Source: Gammaproteobacteria bacterium (GTDB lineage: Bacteria; Pseudomonadota; Gammaproteobacteria; Pseudomonadales; Azotimanducaceae). From it: a DNA stretch of 64,000 bases. Below the pieces are notes generated by a model. That model was given only the letters and a program-made list of their open reading frames with translations. It searched no databases and had not been told where the DNA came from. Of this stretch, positions 63,536 through 64,000 are shown piece by piece (the first letter of the stretch is position 1; each line of letters begins with the position of its first letter). Both the position numbers and the translations under genes were made by a program. The stretch is taken from positions 1 to 64,000 of the forward strand of contig VXYL01000088.1 in assembly GCA_009846005.1 (NCBI GenBank), in the 5' to 3' direction.

Positions 63536-64000
63536 TTAGGAAGTGTCGGCGATCAGCACCGAATGCCCCGCCAGCACCAGCGACTCGCCTTCGATTCTGC
63601 CCTGTCGGGCTGCGGGGTTGTCGATCACGGCGAGTCGCGACCCATCTAGGCCCAATGCCTGTAGCGGGATGGAACATTCGGTCCCGTCGAGATTGAAGCT
63701 CATGAAAAGGGACTGCTCAGCAGTTGAACGGACGAAGCTCAGCACGTTGTGCTTAAGCGGCAGAAACTCTAGGTCGCCGTACAGCAGGGCCGGTTGGTAC
63801 TTGCGGAAGTGCAGGAAGGCGCGGACGCATTCGTAGACGGAATCGGGATTCCCCCGCTGGCGGTCGACCGACAGGTCGAAATGGCGAGCATCGACCGGCA
63901 GCCACGGCGTGGCGCTGGTGAACCCGGCGTTCGGCGCCTCGGCATGCCAGGGCATTGGCGTGCGGCACCCGTCCCGGCCCTTGTAGGCGGGCCAGAAATT
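63536..64000 (-). CDS. GH13 alpha-glucosidase, C-terminal part (runs off the window)
   Basis: The last 154 residues of a GH13 enzyme. The first visible codons read NFWPAYKGRDGCRTPMPWHA, the block of alpha-glucosidase/oligo-1,6-glucosidase proteins just after the catalytic barrel; LSVDRQRGNPDSVYECVRAF and LHFRKYQPALLYGDLEF follow. The small beta C-terminal domain ends in GHSVLIADTS. The catalytic residues lie outside the window. On the same strand as the TonB receptor. Confidence 0.88.
   Translation of the reverse strand, partial: NFWPAYKGRDGCRTPMPWHAEAPNAGFTSATPWLPVDARHFDLSVDRQRGNPDSVYECVRAFLHFRKYQPALLYGDLEFLPLKHNVLSFVRSTAEQSLFMSFNLDGTECSIPLQALGLDGSRLAVIDNPAARQGRIEGESLVLAGHSVLIADTS

Overview
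The window is a GC-rich, gene-dense chromosomal stretch of a free-living gammaproteobacterium-like organism. The assignment rests on the left third, which keeps the gammaproteobacterial order rpsB-tsf-pyrH-frr-uppS-cdsA-rseP-bamA-skp-lpxD-fabZ/lpxA-lpxB-rnhB-dnaE-tilS, and on the pepA-holC-valS block facing lptF-lptG. Outer-membrane genes (BamA, Lpt, lipid A synthesis, a TonB-dependent receptor) show a diderm. Oxygenases, a PQQ dehydrogenase and glyoxylate metabolism suggest an aerobic heterotroph. I cannot name the species.

Layout. 1-1.5 kb: a large inverted repeat and a class III CoA transferase. 1.5-22.7 kb (+ strand): translation factors, isoprenoid carrier and phospholipid synthesis, envelope assembly and lipid A synthesis, then RNase HII, the replicative polymerase and tRNA-Ile lysidine synthetase. 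Departures from the usual order are a missing dxr, a missing accA, a fused fabZ-lpxA gene and a PQQ/cytochrome c dehydrogenase placed between lpxA and lpxB. 22.8-30.8 kb: prs, valS, holC and pepA on the minus strand, lptF-lptG divergent. 30.8-32.2 kb: an RDD membrane protein preceded by a RES/Xre toxin-antitoxin pair. 32.3-40.6 kb: accessory metabolism, including malate synthase G, an Eis-like acetyltransferase, an avidin-family protein, a nitroreductase, a DNA-repair-like fusion, a CsgG-like secreted protein, a PhyH oxygenase and a VOC protein. 40.7-46.5 kb: an exported ADP-ribosylglycohydrolase-family protein with a complete ribose/inositol-type ABC importer, convergent with myo-inositol oxygenase. 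46.5-58.4 kb: ankyrin proteins, an internally duplicated winged-helix regulator, a tandem pair of Rieske proteins with an unassigned C-terminal domain, and two divergent PhyH oxygenases. 58.4-64 kb (minus strand): the end of a GH13 alpha-glucosidase, a TonB-dependent receptor and an ASPIC/UnbV-type FG-GAP lipoprotein, consistent with uptake and breakdown of oligosaccharides.

A family of short elements with terminal inverted repeats (GTAGGGG...CCCCTAC) and internal hairpins runs through the window at nine clear sites. In six of them the TAG inside the terminal repeat is the stop codon of the neighbouring gene. At a seventh gene end (Rieske 2) a degenerate copy may do the same. One array has replaced the sequence where the start of the FG-GAP gene should be. 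The most unusual coding observations are the FabZ-LpxA fusion, the Rieske tandem pair, the avidin homologue, and the possible inositol uptake/oxidation locus.
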